DNA of 64,000 bases from Hyphomicrobium sulfonivorans (GTDB lineage: Bacteria > Pseudomonadota > Alphaproteobacteria > Rhizobiales > Hyphomicrobiaceae). The number at the start of each line of letters is the position of its first letter. The first letter of the stretch is position 1. The translations under genes and the position numbers were made by a program. Positions 55,691 to 64,000 of the stretch are shown here, one piece after another. The notes beneath the pieces are model-generated. The model saw nothing but the letters and a program-made list of their open reading frames with translations. It was not told the DNA's origin and did no database searches. The DNA lies in assembly GCF_013306565.1 (NCBI RefSeq), contig NZ_PZPO01000005.1, forward strand, positions 310,001 through 374,000, read 5' to 3'.

Positions 55691-56467
55691 ATGACGAAAG
55701 CGCTTGATGATCTGGCTGCTGACCTCAGCAACGCATTCACCGGCGATCTGGCACACCTGCGCGACAGGCTTGTGTTCGGCCACCGGGAGGACAGTCTGTC
55801 GTTGGCGGATATCCTGACGGCGGAGCAGCAAGCGGCCATCGTTGACGCGTTCTGCCGCGAGCACGGCCCGACGCCGGTTGTTGCGGTGATGTCGATCTGG
55901 TCGAAGTGGTATTTCGGCATGGTGCTGCCGCCTTATATCAGCGCCAACATCGTATTGGGCCGCATGCCGGCTTGCGGTGTCGATGACATCCGCCTCATCC
56001 TGCAACCGGATTGCAAGATCAGCGCTGCGGTCGTAACGGGCGTCACACCCGTGCAGGCGCTGCCTTTGCCGGGGTGTGCGTTGGAGCCGCTGGTCGACAG
56101 GTTGGTGGCGCCGTTCATCGAGCGCTACCACCAGCAAACCGGCGTGACGCGTCGCGTGCTGTGGAGCAACGCCGGGACGCTGATTGAAGGCGTTGTTCGC
56201 CATCTTGAGAAGATTGGCTGCAGCGCGGATCTGATCGCGGCCTGCGATGCCTATCTCGGGCGTACGCATCTGGCCGATGGCACGCGCAACCCGCTGCACC
56301 TGCCGGTCGTCTATCTCGACATGCCTGGCGAGTCCGGACGTAGACGCCGGCTTTGCTGCCTGCGCTACATGCTCCCCGATGAAAAGCTGTGCTGCGCCTG
56401 TCCGCGCGACGGCACCGCAGCCAAAATAAAAGCCTATATGCGCGCATTGGAAGGCGCTGCACTGTGA
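55691..56467 (+). CDS. FhuF-like [2Fe-2S] siderophore/metal-chelate reductase
   Basis: A 258-residue cytoplasmic protein. The end contains RRLCCLRYMLPDEKLCCACP, i.e. CC-X10-C-X2-C with one extra cysteine, the unusual [2Fe-2S] motif of FhuF. Upstream VMSIWSKWYFGMVLPPYISA and LWSNAGTLIEGVV also fit the family. FhuF reduces ferric hydroxamates to release iron. In this riboswitch-controlled operon it might instead reduce Co(III) corrinoid or a cobalt chelate, which is an inference. The stop overlaps the next start (GTGA). Confidence 0.88.
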   Translation: MTKALDDLAADLSNAFTGDLAHLRDRLVFGHREDSLSLADILTAEQQAAIVDAFCREHGPTPVVAVMSIWSKWYFGMVLPPYISANIVLGRMPACGVDDIRLILQPDCKISAAVVTGVTPVQALPLPGCALEPLVDRLVAPFIERYHQQTGVTRRVLWSNAGTLIEGVVRHLEKIGCSADLIAACDAYLGRTHLADGTRNPLHLPVVYLDMPGESGRRRRLCCLRYMLPDEKLCCACPRDGTAAKIKAYMRALEGAAL

Positions 56468-58095
56468 AAATATTTCTTCGGTCGGTCTGGGGCTATACCA
56501 AGCCGTATTTCCTGTCGCGCGCCGGATGGCTGCCGTCGCTGCTGCTTGCGGTCGCTATTGCCTTTCAGCTGATCGTCGTCGCCGCCGAGGTCGCGCGCAA
56601 CCAGTGGCGCAACGACTTTTTCGAATCCCTGCAGAAGCGCGACTGGGACGAGTTCGTACACCAGTTCTGGGTGTATCTCGTCATCGCAGCTGTGCTGATC
56701 GTCGGCACCGTTTATCAGACCTATTTCATCAAAAGCCTGTCGGTGCGCTGGCGCCGCTGGCTTACCGAGCATTTCGTCAATCGCTGGCTTGATGACGCCA
56801 GCCACTACCGCATGAAGCTGCTGCCGGTGCGGGGCGACAACCCCGATCAGCGCATCGCGGACGATACGCGCAAGTTCGCCGAGAACGCCCTGTCGCTGTG
56901 CGTTGGTCTGCTCGGCGCCGTGGTCACGTTGGCGTCGTTCATAACGGTGCTGTGGCTGATTTCGCCGCCGGTCAGCGTGTCGTTCATGGGCGAACAGCGT
57001 GTGGTCCCGGGCCTGCTCGTCTGGTGTGCGCTGATATATTCCGCCATCGGCACCTGGGTGGCGCATCTGATCGGACGTTACCTCATTCCGCTCAACTATC
57101 AGCACGACCGTCTGGAGGGCGATTTCCGCTTCGACCTTGTGCGCGTCCGCGACAACGGCGAACAGATCGCAACGCTCCAGGGCGAACAGGTCGAGAAAGA
57201 CATTCTCGCCGGCCGGTTCGCGCGCGTCGTCGACAACTGGTTTGCCTTGATCCGGCGCGAAAAGCTGCTCGGCTTCTTCTCGGAAGGTTTCAAGCACGCC
57301 TCGCTGTATTTTCCTTACCTGGTGTTGGCGCCGTTGTATTTCGCCGAAACGCTGCAGTTCGGCCAGCTCATGCAGGCCGGTTCTGCATTTGCCACCGTTC
57401 GTGCCTCGCTCTCATACTTTGTAACGGCCTATCAGCAGCTCGCTGAATGGGTCGCCGTTACGCAGCGCCTCGATGGCCTCGACGCCGACCTCAGTGCCGC
57501 GCAGAAGCTGGGTACAATGCCTTCATGCGAAAGCGAACCGGCTGCGGATATGCCAGGGCTACGGGCTGAAAATCTCGTCGCTTGGAACGTCGATCGCGAC
57601 CGGAAGCTGGGCACGCTACCATCATTACATTTGGTCCCCGGGGAGACGCACACGCTGCGCAGCCGTTCCGGCAGCGGCAAGACCAGCATTGTGCGAGCGC
57701 TTGCCAGCCTGTGGCCGTTCACGAGCGGCAGGCTGGAGAGCAGTGGTCGGAAACTGGTGCTGCCGCAGAACGGCTATATGCCGCCCGGCACTCTCAAGCG
57801 CGCGCTGGTGTATCCGCTGGGTGAGCACGATGTGGACGACACCACGGCAACCGATGCGCTGGCAGCGGTCGGTCTTTCGTCGCTCGCCGGCCACCTACAG
57901 GACGAGAGCGTCGTGGCGCGACTGTCCGGCGGTGAACGTCAGCGTATCGCGTTCGCCCGCGCGCTGATCTACAGGCCGGATGTGCTGGTTATGGACGAGC
58001 CGACGTCGTGGCTGGATCAGAAGGCACACGATGAACTTTTCCGCATTCTAAAGCTTCGGCTGCCGCGCGCGATCGTGCTGTCGACATCAACCTGA
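56464..58095 (+). CDS. SbmA/BacA-like ABC transporter with ATPase domain (BclA/Rv1819c type)
   Basis: A 543-residue protein starting at GTG 56464. The N-terminal 330 residues are the SbmA/BacA-type transmembrane domain (NQWRNDFFESLQKRDWDEFV, YFIKSLSVRWRRWLTEHFVN, NPDQRIADDTRKFAENALSL). The ATPase domain has Walker A SRSGSGKTS (first Gly replaced), signature LSGGERQRIAFARAL and Walker B DVLVMDEPTSWLD. Rv1819c of this class imports cobalamin. The frame ends IVLSTST just where the H-loop histidine is expected; CAT followed by a short tail is present in the +1 frame (58085-58111), so the last residues may be lost by a frameshift. Coupled to the FhuF-like gene. Confidence 0.85.
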   Translation: MKIFLRSVWGYTKPYFLSRAGWLPSLLLAVAIAFQLIVVAAEVARNQWRNDFFESLQKRDWDEFVHQFWVYLVIAAVLIVGTVYQTYFIKSLSVRWRRWLTEHFVNRWLDDASHYRMKLLPVRGDNPDQRIADDTRKFAENALSLCVGLLGAVVTLASFITVLWLISPPVSVSFMGEQRVVPGLLVWCALIYSAIGTWVAHLIGRYLIPLNYQHDRLEGDFRFDLVRVRDNGEQIATLQGEQVEKDILAGRFARVVDNWFALIRREKLLGFFSEGFKHASLYFPYLVLAPLYFAETLQFGQLMQAGSAFATVRASLSYFVTAYQQLAEWVAVTQRLDGLDADLSAAQKLGTMPSCESEPAADMPGLRAENLVAWNVDRDRKLGTLPSLHLVPGETHTLRSRSGSGKTSIVRALASLWPFTSGRLESSGRKLVLPQNGYMPPGTLKRALVYPLGEHDVDDTTATDALAAVGLSSLAGHLQDESVVARLSGGERQRIAFARALIYRPDVLVMDEPTSWLDQKAHDELFRILKLRLPRAIVLSTST

Positions 58096-58304
58096 CCGGG
58101 TGCCGTTCTAATTGCCCGCCCTAGCGTTGGCAGCACGCGAGAACGCTCGCGTGTATCAGCCCTGCGGCCCCCGCGTGTGAAGTGGTCCGGGCTAAAAGCG
58201 TGGCGGGTGCGCAACGGATCGGAACTATCGAAGGGGCGCGCAACTTGCTGGCGGTGCAGGTGAAATGCCGCAGCGGCTCGGCAAGCCCATGAAAACACTG
58301 TCAA

Positions 58305-58327
58305 AACAATACTGAAGAAGTATTGTT
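58305..58327. other. Perfect 9-bp inverted repeat in the 407-base gap before the sigma factor gene
   Basis: AACAATACT and AGTATTGTT with a five-base loop, 23 bases in all, AT-rich in a GC-rich context. It may be the operon terminator or an operator for the fecI-like gene 175 bases downstream. The rest of 58096-58502 shows nothing recognisable. Confidence 0.4.
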
Positions 58328-58502
58328 ATCGCGCAGCGCTTAGACGCCCTCTAAATAATTCATATTGCGTGCAAAAACGGCCTGCGCTTGAACCGGATGA
58401 GGGCTGAGATGCCCCTCTGCGGATGCAGTCGACCCATGTTGTTGTGCGGCCGGCATGATGGCTTTGCAACTCGATAGGCGGGTATGGCGAGGGTGAGTTC
58501 CG

Positions 58503-59000
58503 ATGGCTAATCCGATCGATGTCGCTGCGCTCTACGAAGCGGAGAGCGGTCGGCTGCGGCGCAAGCTGGCACGCATGATCGGAGATCGCTCGACAGCAGC
58601 CGATCTGGTCCACGACGTGTTTCTGCGGCTATGGAAGCGCGATACCGACATTCAGGGATGCGGCGCGGCCTATCTGACGCGCAGCGCCCACAACGCTGCC
58701 ATTGATTACATCCGCGCCGAAAAGATCCGTGCGTCCTACGCGGCCGAGACCCTGCCGGAGCAGCGAGCGATTGGTTTCCCTGCGCCGTCAGCGGCGTTGG
58801 AAGCGCGCGATGATTTGCGTCAGATCGATGTTGCCATTCGCCAGCTTCCCGAGCGCACGCGCCACGTGTTTCTGCTCAATCGCGTGCATGGCCACACCTA
58901 CGTGGAGATTGCCGCGGCTCTGAATATCGCGGTCGGCAGCGTTGAACGTCATATGAGCCGGGCGCTCAATGAGATCCGCGCTTCTATTGAAGTTCGATGA
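58503..59000 (+). CDS. FecI-like ECF sigma factor
   Basis: A 165-residue ECF sigma. Region 2: YEAESGRLRRKLARMIGDRS with DLVHDVFLRLW and AYLTRSAHNAAIDYIRAE; region 4: LPERTRHVFLLNRVHGHTYV then EIAAALNIAVGSVERHMSRA. This is the iron-starvation FecI/HasI subgroup. It should direct transcription of the downstream TonB receptor when the signal reaches the membrane regulator. ATG at 58503; the anti-sigma gene follows after 99 bases. Confidence 0.92.
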   Translation: MANPIDVAALYEAESGRLRRKLARMIGDRSTAADLVHDVFLRLWKRDTDIQGCGAAYLTRSAHNAAIDYIRAEKIRASYAAETLPEQRAIGFPAPSAALEARDDLRQIDVAIRQLPERTRHVFLLNRVHGHTYVEIAAALNIAVGSVERHMSRALNEIRASIEVR

Positions 59001-59099
59001 TCGAGCGTGCTGGTTTGCGTGGCATCGGTGCATGAAGCGGTATAGGCAGAAGTCTGTGATCGCGTTTGCCATCCACATTGCTCGGTTAGCCTGAACGCC

Positions 59100-60071
59100 A
59101 TGGACCAGAAACCCCAGCATCGCCCCGGCCCGGATGAAGTGGCGATGACGTTTCTTGCGCGTGTTCGCGCCACGTCATCCAATGCGGAGCGCGCTGAGCT
59201 GGAAGCATGGCTGGCCGCCAGCCCTTCGCATCGGGCCGCGTGGGCGCGGGCGGTGAGCATGTGGGAAGCGACACAAGCTGCAGGCCAGCGGGTTGCCGAC
59301 GAGGAGGCCGCGGCGCTGGCGCCGTATCTGAAGAAGATCAACAGATCGCGTGCCGCCAAGAAGCGCCGCAATGGCACTGCAGCCGTTGCTTTTGTAATTG
59401 CGGTGGGTGCAGCAGGATTGTGGCTGGAGCAGCCGAGCCTGCTGCAGAATTTCACCGCTGATTACACGTCAAATCGTGGCGAGCGCCGGCTGGTGACGCT
59501 GCCGGATTCTTCGACGGTGCTGCTTGATTCCGACAGTGCAATCGATGTCGACTATTCAGACAGATCGCGCCGGATACGCCTGCTGCGCGGCAACGCTTTC
59601 TTTGCGGTCACTGCGAATGGCCTGCCATTCACGGTTGCGGCTTCCGATGGCGAAGTGCGCGTGCTGGGTACGCAGTTCGGCGTCAAGCTATCCGGTGATG
59701 GTGCGATCGTAACGCTGGAGCAGGGTGCGGTCGAAGTTGATGTGAATGCCAGATCTGCAAGGCTGGCGCCCGGCGAGCAGGTGCGGTTTGCCCGTGCGAC
59801 CCTGGGCGCGGTCGGGCCGAGCGACCTTGATGCGGATCTCGGTTGGCGTGACGGACGGCTGCTGTTCTACGATAAGCCATTGTCCGAAGTGATCGCGGAG
59901 ATCGCGCGCTATCGTCCTGGTCGCATCGTCGTCGCCAATCCGGCGCTGGGCGATCGCATTGTGTCGGGCAGTGTACCGCTGGACGACCCCGACGCGGCAT
60001 TGCGCTCGCTGCAATCGTCGGTCGGGTTCTCGATGCGTTCAATCGCGGGCCGTCTGGTGCTCGTGTACTAG
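59100..60071 (+). CDS. FecR-like anti-sigma/signal-transducing inner-membrane protein
   Basis: A 323-residue FecR-family protein. The N terminus has the DUF4880-type sigma-binding region (LARVRATSSNAERAELEAWL, then SPSHRAAWARAVSMWEATQ); one membrane helix (TAAVAFVIAVGAAGLWL) at about residues 95-112; then the periplasmic FecR domain (RGERRLVTLPDSSTVLLDSD, RIRLLRGNAFFAVTANG, VLGTQFGVKL) and a C-terminal STN-like domain (YDKPLSEVIAEIARYRPGR). It holds the sigma factor until the receptor signals. Intact. Confidence 0.92.
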   Translation: MDQKPQHRPGPDEVAMTFLARVRATSSNAERAELEAWLAASPSHRAAWARAVSMWEATQAAGQRVADEEAAALAPYLKKINRSRAAKKRRNGTAAVAFVIAVGAAGLWLEQPSLLQNFTADYTSNRGERRLVTLPDSSTVLLDSDSAIDVDYSDRSRRIRLLRGNAFFAVTANGLPFTVAASDGEVRVLGTQFGVKLSGDGAIVTLEQGAVEVDVNARSARLAPGEQVRFARATLGAVGPSDLDADLGWRDGRLLFYDKPLSEVIAEIARYRPGRIVVANPALGDRIVSGSVPLDDPDAALRSLQSSVGFSMRSIAGRLVLVY

Positions 60072-60228
60072 TTCGCCCCTCTATCGATGCCCACGCGCAA
60101 AAACTTCGTCGCAGAAAAAAATGCTGCGAGGGTGGGGGTGTCGGCCTGCTCGTCCGTGAATCCCATTAGAGGCCTGCTGCTGACGCGGTGTGCGGCCGCT
60201 GATTGGTGTGCGTTTGGGGTTTGCGTAT

Positions 60229-62946
60229 ATGTATGCGTTTACGAGTGCGCGGTTTGCCGCGCTGTTGCTGGTCGGTTGCGCTGCTGTCATGGAGGCGGGC
60301 GTTGGCCATGGGGCCGCTGCCCAACAGGCGAACAGCACAAGCGTCTATACGTTCAATTTGCCGGCGCAGAAAATCGCGCAGGGCGTAAACGCCATTGGCC
60401 GCGCTGCGGGCCTTTCTGTGGTCATCAACGGCAAAGTCGATGCGGCGCTTCAGGGGCAGGCGGTCAGCGGATCGATGACGGCGGCGCAGGCATTCGCGAC
60501 GTTTCTGGGTGGAACGGGCCTGACGTACAGCTTCACCAACGGCAACACGGTGACGGTCTCGGGCGCCAGCGCCGACAGCGGCGGCGCTACGGTAGATGGC
60601 GCGATAGCTCTTGATACGATTGATGTATCGGGCGGTGCTGCGAGCGCGGGTTTCCAGGGCACGCCGGACTGGGTTTATGAAGCGCCGGCATCGGTTAGTG
60701 TTATCTCCCGCGAGGCCATCAAGACGGTGCCGACGCGTGACACGCGTGATCTGCTGTCAAATGCTGCGGGCGTCTATTCCGGTGAGGGCAACGGCAGCTT
60801 TCCAACTGTGTCGCCCAACATTCGCGGCCTGCAGGATTCCGGTCGTGTTGTCGTTTCGGTGGATGGCGCGCGCCAGAATGCACAGCGCGGCATGGGCTTC
60901 GGCACCGGTATGGGGAGTTATGGCTCCAACTCGGGGCAGGCCTTTGTCGACAGTGCTTTCATACGCGAAGTCGACATCGCAAAAACGACGGATGCGAAAG
61001 CTGGCAGTGCCGGATCGCTCGGCGGCAGGGTTGATTTTCGCACGGTGGGCGCCGACGATCTGATTGCGCCCGGCGCTAAAACCGGCGTTGAACTCAACGT
61101 TCTGCGCGGCACCAACGAATATGATTTCCAGGGCTCGGCGCTGGCGGCATTTCGGCTGACCGATACGCTGTCGTTGACTGCGGGCTTCAGCAAACTGAAG
61201 CTCGGTGAATATCAGCCGGGCAAGAACGGTGACGCGCGTTCGTTCAATGACGCGCTGGGCCGCGAGACGTGGTCGTCATTCCAGAAGCTGGAGTTTGATA
61301 ATCGCGAAGGGCTGACGGCTTCGTTGTCGTGGATGCATCAGGACATAAAATTCGCCTACGCGATGGAAGGCATAGGCGGAAACATCGAGCACGTGCGCAA
61401 CGACACGGTGGTGGGCAAGATCAACTGGAATCCGGAAACGGAGATGATCGATCTGAAGACCAACCTCTGGTTCAACAATTCGCGTAACGACGAGCTGCGC
61501 GAATCCCGCCGCTCATCTCCGACATCCAACCAGCCGCCGGATACTTACCTCGATCTCGATACGCAGAGCTTCGGCGGCACACTGGAAAACACCAGCCGTC
61601 TTGAGACGGCAGCAGGTCTGCTCACGCTCAACTACGGTGCCGAGGCGTTTCGCGATAAGGCGAGCTCTTCTGCGAACAGCGAGACCATTGCACTCAATCC
61701 ACTTTGGGAGACGAGTTACACCGCGTTCAACCCGCCGGGCCAGCGCGATGTCGCCAGCACGTTCATCAATGGCGAGCTCAAGCCTGCTGATTGGCTGACG
61801 GTTTCTGGCGGTCTGCGCTATGACTGGTCGAGGCTGAGGGGCACTCCGACCTACTATGAAAATCACTCCTACAAAGAGGCCATAATTGTGCCGTGTGATG
61901 AATTGAGCAATCACTATACTGCCGAGGAATATTGGCCGATTTTTCTCGCCGGTAACCCAACTTGGAGTTCCCGTTACGCGCTCTACCTGAGTCGCTGGTC
62001 AACTTCCTTTGGCAAGGGTTGCATGCCAGGAACCGGGATGACGACCTATAACGATGTCGTAAGCTTTCCTGGCCATCAACTGGACATCGACCGCACCGAC
62101 TCTGCGTGGCTTCCGTCGGCCACGATCGAGCTGAAGCCGGTTGACTGGTTCCGCCCGTTCGCAAGCTACAGCCAGAGCTATCGCCCGCCGACAACGCTTG
62201 AAGCATTTTTCGCAGGTGGAACGCCCGGCGATGGCGTCGGAACGGCCTATGCGCCGAACGCGGACTTACAGGGTGAAAGGGGCGAAACCTATGAGGTTGG
62301 CGCCAACATCATCAGGGACGGTCTGTTCCGCGACAACGATAGCCTGCGCATGAAGATGGCGGCGTTCCATCGCGACATTGAAGACTACATCGTCATGGGC
62401 AGCTTGGTGACGGATGCAACGCCGACGCGTCTCGCGCCTTACTCGAGCTTCGTCAACATGGATGGCACCACGACCATGCGCGGCATTGAGGTGGAAGCCA
62501 ACTACGATATGCGCGTCGCCTATATCGGTGCGGCGGCGACCTGGCTTGATACAAAGTGGCCCGGTAAAACCGATATCTTTTCGAATGGCATACTCACGAC
62601 CAATGGCGATGTGGTCGCCGTCGCAGGCAACATTCCGCCGGACTTCAAGCTGACGGTTGACGGCGGTATCCGTCTGATGGACGAGCGGCTGACAATCGGA
62701 GCACGTTACACGCACACGTCGCCCACAAAAACGCGGCAAGTGACAACGATCGGCGCCAACATGACTGTTGTTGAATCAACCGACCCGTATTCGGTGTTCG
62801 ATCTCTACAGTGTCTATCAGGCCAACGAGAACATCACGCTGCGCCTGTCGGTCAATAACGTCACCGATCAACGCTACGTGCCGGCGGGCGGCTTGTTTCT
62901 TGCGCCGGGGCGCACCGCAACGATGGGTCTGACGGCAAAGTTCTAA
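60229..62946 (+). CDS. TonB-dependent receptor with STN signalling domain, heme-receptor (HasR-like) type
   Basis: A 905-residue outer-membrane receptor. Signal peptide (ending ..GHGAAAQQ), STN domain (YTFNLPAQKIAQGVNAIGRA ... MTAAQAFATFLGGTGLTYSF) at about residues 35-105, plug with APASVSVISREAIKTV, IRGLQDSGRVVVSVDGARQN and GSAGSLGGRVDFRT, then the barrel with YSQSYRPPTTLEAF and NADLQGERGETYEVG, the FRAP/NPNL-like features of heme and hemophore receptors, ending PGRTATMGLTAKF. Adjacent FecI/FecR make it a cell-surface signalling receptor. Start ATG 60229; an in-frame GTG at 60190 is an alternative. Confidence 0.9.
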   Translation: MYAFTSARFAALLLVGCAAVMEAGVGHGAAAQQANSTSVYTFNLPAQKIAQGVNAIGRAAGLSVVINGKVDAALQGQAVSGSMTAAQAFATFLGGTGLTYSFTNGNTVTVSGASADSGGATVDGAIALDTIDVSGGAASAGFQGTPDWVYEAPASVSVISREAIKTVPTRDTRDLLSNAAGVYSGEGNGSFPTVSPNIRGLQDSGRVVVSVDGARQNAQRGMGFGTGMGSYGSNSGQAFVDSAFIREVDIAKTTDAKAGSAGSLGGRVDFRTVGADDLIAPGAKTGVELNVLRGTNEYDFQGSALAAFRLTDTLSLTAGFSKLKLGEYQPGKNGDARSFNDALGRETWSSFQKLEFDNREGLTASLSWMHQDIKFAYAMEGIGGNIEHVRNDTVVGKINWNPETEMIDLKTNLWFNNSRNDELRESRRSSPTSNQPPDTYLDLDTQSFGGTLENTSRLETAAGLLTLNYGAEAFRDKASSSANSETIALNPLWETSYTAFNPPGQRDVASTFINGELKPADWLTVSGGLRYDWSRLRGTPTYYENHSYKEAIIVPCDELSNHYTAEEYWPIFLAGNPTWSSRYALYLSRWSTSFGKGCMPGTGMTTYNDVVSFPGHQLDIDRTDSAWLPSATIELKPVDWFRPFASYSQSYRPPTTLEAFFAGGTPGDGVGTAYAPNADLQGERGETYEVGANIIRDGLFRDNDSLRMKMAAFHRDIEDYIVMGSLVTDATPTRLAPYSSFVNMDGTTTMRGIEVEANYDMRVAYIGAAATWLDTKWPGKTDIFSNGILTTNGDVVAVAGNIPPDFKLTVDGGIRLMDERLTIGARYTHTSPTKTRQVTTIGANMTVVESTDPYSVFDLYSVYQANENITLRLSVNNVTDQRYVPAGGLFLAPGRTATMGLTAKF

Positions 62947-63177
62947 TGCGCACATCTTGGCCGGGTTATAAGCACACCGTTCGTCGTTGACGATTGTGCG
63001 GATCGCCCGTCCGCACTCCAGAGAGTGGGCGCGCGCAAATAAGCGCCGATAGAAAATCCACGTTTGTCGGCCGCTAAGATAGCGCGCTACGCAGCGCTGT
63101 CCCGGGGGAACTGATTTGAAACATCCATGTGCAAAGTAACAAAGGAGAACGACAACATCGGTGAGTGAGTAAAGTTT

Positions 63178-64000
63178 ATGAAATTTGTAGGTATGTGGGC
63201 TCTGGCAAGCCGCACCTGTTGCGCGCCGTTAGCGACCACTGCCATTGCTGGCGCAACGCACTTCGAAGCCTTGGCCGATGCGCCATTTGTTGACGGCCGT
63301 CCCACCGCTGAAACGGCAGCCAAGCTGCAGCGTGAGCTCGCGTTCCAGCAGGCAACGCAGGCCTACCTCTGGGCTATGCCGCTCATAAACACTTTGGGCA
63401 TGAAGTTCGGTTCCGACGCTGCGTTCGGCACCGGCTATAATGTGTTGCCGATCTGGAAGGATCGTCTCGATCCCAAGACGCTGGTGACCACGCCAAACTC
63501 TGACGTCATTTACGCGATGAGCTATGTCGATCTGAGCGAGACCGGTCCGCTGGTGTTCGATGCTCCGCCTGACATGCAGGGCATTCTGCTCGATTTCTGG
63601 CAGCGGCCTATCCCGGTTGATGGCGGCAAATATTTTGGCGACGTCGGTTTTGCAGGTCCAGATCACGGCAAGGGCGGAAAGTTTCTCATTCTTCCGCCGG
63701 GCTATGACGGAGATGTGCCTGAGGGCTATTTCGTCTATCGCTCCGGGACAAACAACGTCTTCATCTTCCTGCGCTCCTTCTTTAAGGATCCGAAGAATCT
63801 CGCACCGGCCGTTGAGCTGATTGAGCGGGCGCAGATCTATCCGTTGAATACTCCTCAGGCTGAACGCAAGCCGATGCAATTTCCTAACGCATCCGGCGTG
63901 CCTGCCAATATGTTGCCGCGCGATGACTTCTCTGCATTCGAGCAGATCAAGTGGCTTGTCGATCGCGAGGGCAAGCACCTGGCTAGCGCTGACGGGCTCG
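63178..64000 (+). CDS. DUF1254 (with DUF1214) secreted protein, N-terminal part
   Basis: At least 274 residues are inside the window and the gene runs off the right end. After a weak signal-like segment (MKFVGMWALASRTCCAPLAT) comes AFQQATQAYLWAMPLINTLG-type DUF1254 sequence (here LAFQQATQAYLWAMPLINT), then LVTTPNSDVIYAMSYVDLS, DAPPDMQGILLDFWQRPI and GKFLILPPGYDGDVPEGYFV, the core DUF1254 motif. These periplasmic proteins have no settled function. No link to the receptor upstream is evident; 231 bases separate them. Confidence 0.85.
   Translation, partial: MKFVGMWALASRTCCAPLATTAIAGATHFEALADAPFVDGRPTAETAAKLQRELAFQQATQAYLWAMPLINTLGMKFGSDAAFGTGYNVLPIWKDRLDPKTLVTTPNSDVIYAMSYVDLSETGPLVFDAPPDMQGILLDFWQRPIPVDGGKYFGDVGFAGPDHGKGGKFLILPPGYDGDVPEGYFVYRSGTNNVFIFLRSFFKDPKNLAPAVELIERAQIYPLNTPQAERKPMQFPNASGVPANMLPRDDFSAFEQIKWLVDREGKHLASADGL

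Overview
The window looks like a chromosome segment of an alphaproteobacterium, most likely Hyphomicrobiales. The reasons are the aerobic CobF/CobG/CobN/CobW-type cobalamin pathway, CbtAB cobalt uptake, trimethylamine methylotrophy with a Fae-family protein, a TorF-type porin, and the overall codon style. Genus cannot be fixed from the sequence alone.

Layout. (1) 1-15 kb is an aerobic cobalamin biosynthesis locus. A long leftward operon cbtB-cbtA-DUF1636-cobW-cobN-cobG-cobH-cobI-cobJ-(cobK inverted)-cobL-cobE-cobM sits behind a cobalamin riboswitch at about 11.9-12.0 kb, and a rightward operon cobO-cobQ-cobF leaves from the same gap. (2) 15.2-17.7 kb holds housekeeping genes: a PrmC-like methyltransferase, tRNA-Thr, a small secreted protein and RlmB. 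(3) tRNA-Tyr at 17.9 kb is followed by a broken tyrosine integrase and a truncated SHMT-like gene, the scar of an integrative element. Next come a MocR regulator facing a BenE-type transporter and an ArgD-type aminotransferase. (4) 24-34.5 kb is a trimethylamine oxidation unit: TetR regulator, tmd, a membrane Fe-S protein resembling ETF:quinone oxidoreductases, an LRV-repeat protein, etfB, etfA, a Fae homologue and a TorF porin. TMA would be demethylated to dimethylamine and formaldehyde, with electrons going through ETF to quinone. (5) 34.6-44.9 kb is a complete type I-E CRISPR-Cas locus: 20 repeats, cas2, cas1, cas6e, cas5e, cas7e, cse2, a frameshifted cse1, and a divergent cas3. The tails of two autotransporter genes flank the CRISPR island as 40-bp direct repeats. 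(6) 44.9-52.8 kb is an accessory zone: IS and recombinase debris, a YdeI-like protein, an intact autotransporter, an O-antigen-ligase-like protein, and a second, truncated cas3 joined to a methyltransferase fragment. (7) 53-58.1 kb is a cobalamin-riboswitch-controlled operon of a siderophore-type TonB receptor, a FhuF-like [2Fe-2S] reductase and a BclA/Rv1819c-like ABC transporter. It is the best candidate for an undescribed system, a corrinoid uptake and reduction unit without btuCDF. (8) 58.5-64 kb has a FecI/FecR pair, an STN-domain TonB receptor of heme-receptor type, and the start of a DUF1254 protein.

Regions 1 and 7 are linked by B12 sensing: one riboswitch gates synthesis and cobalt import, the other probably gates corrinoid import. 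All assignments come from reading the sequence; no database search was run.
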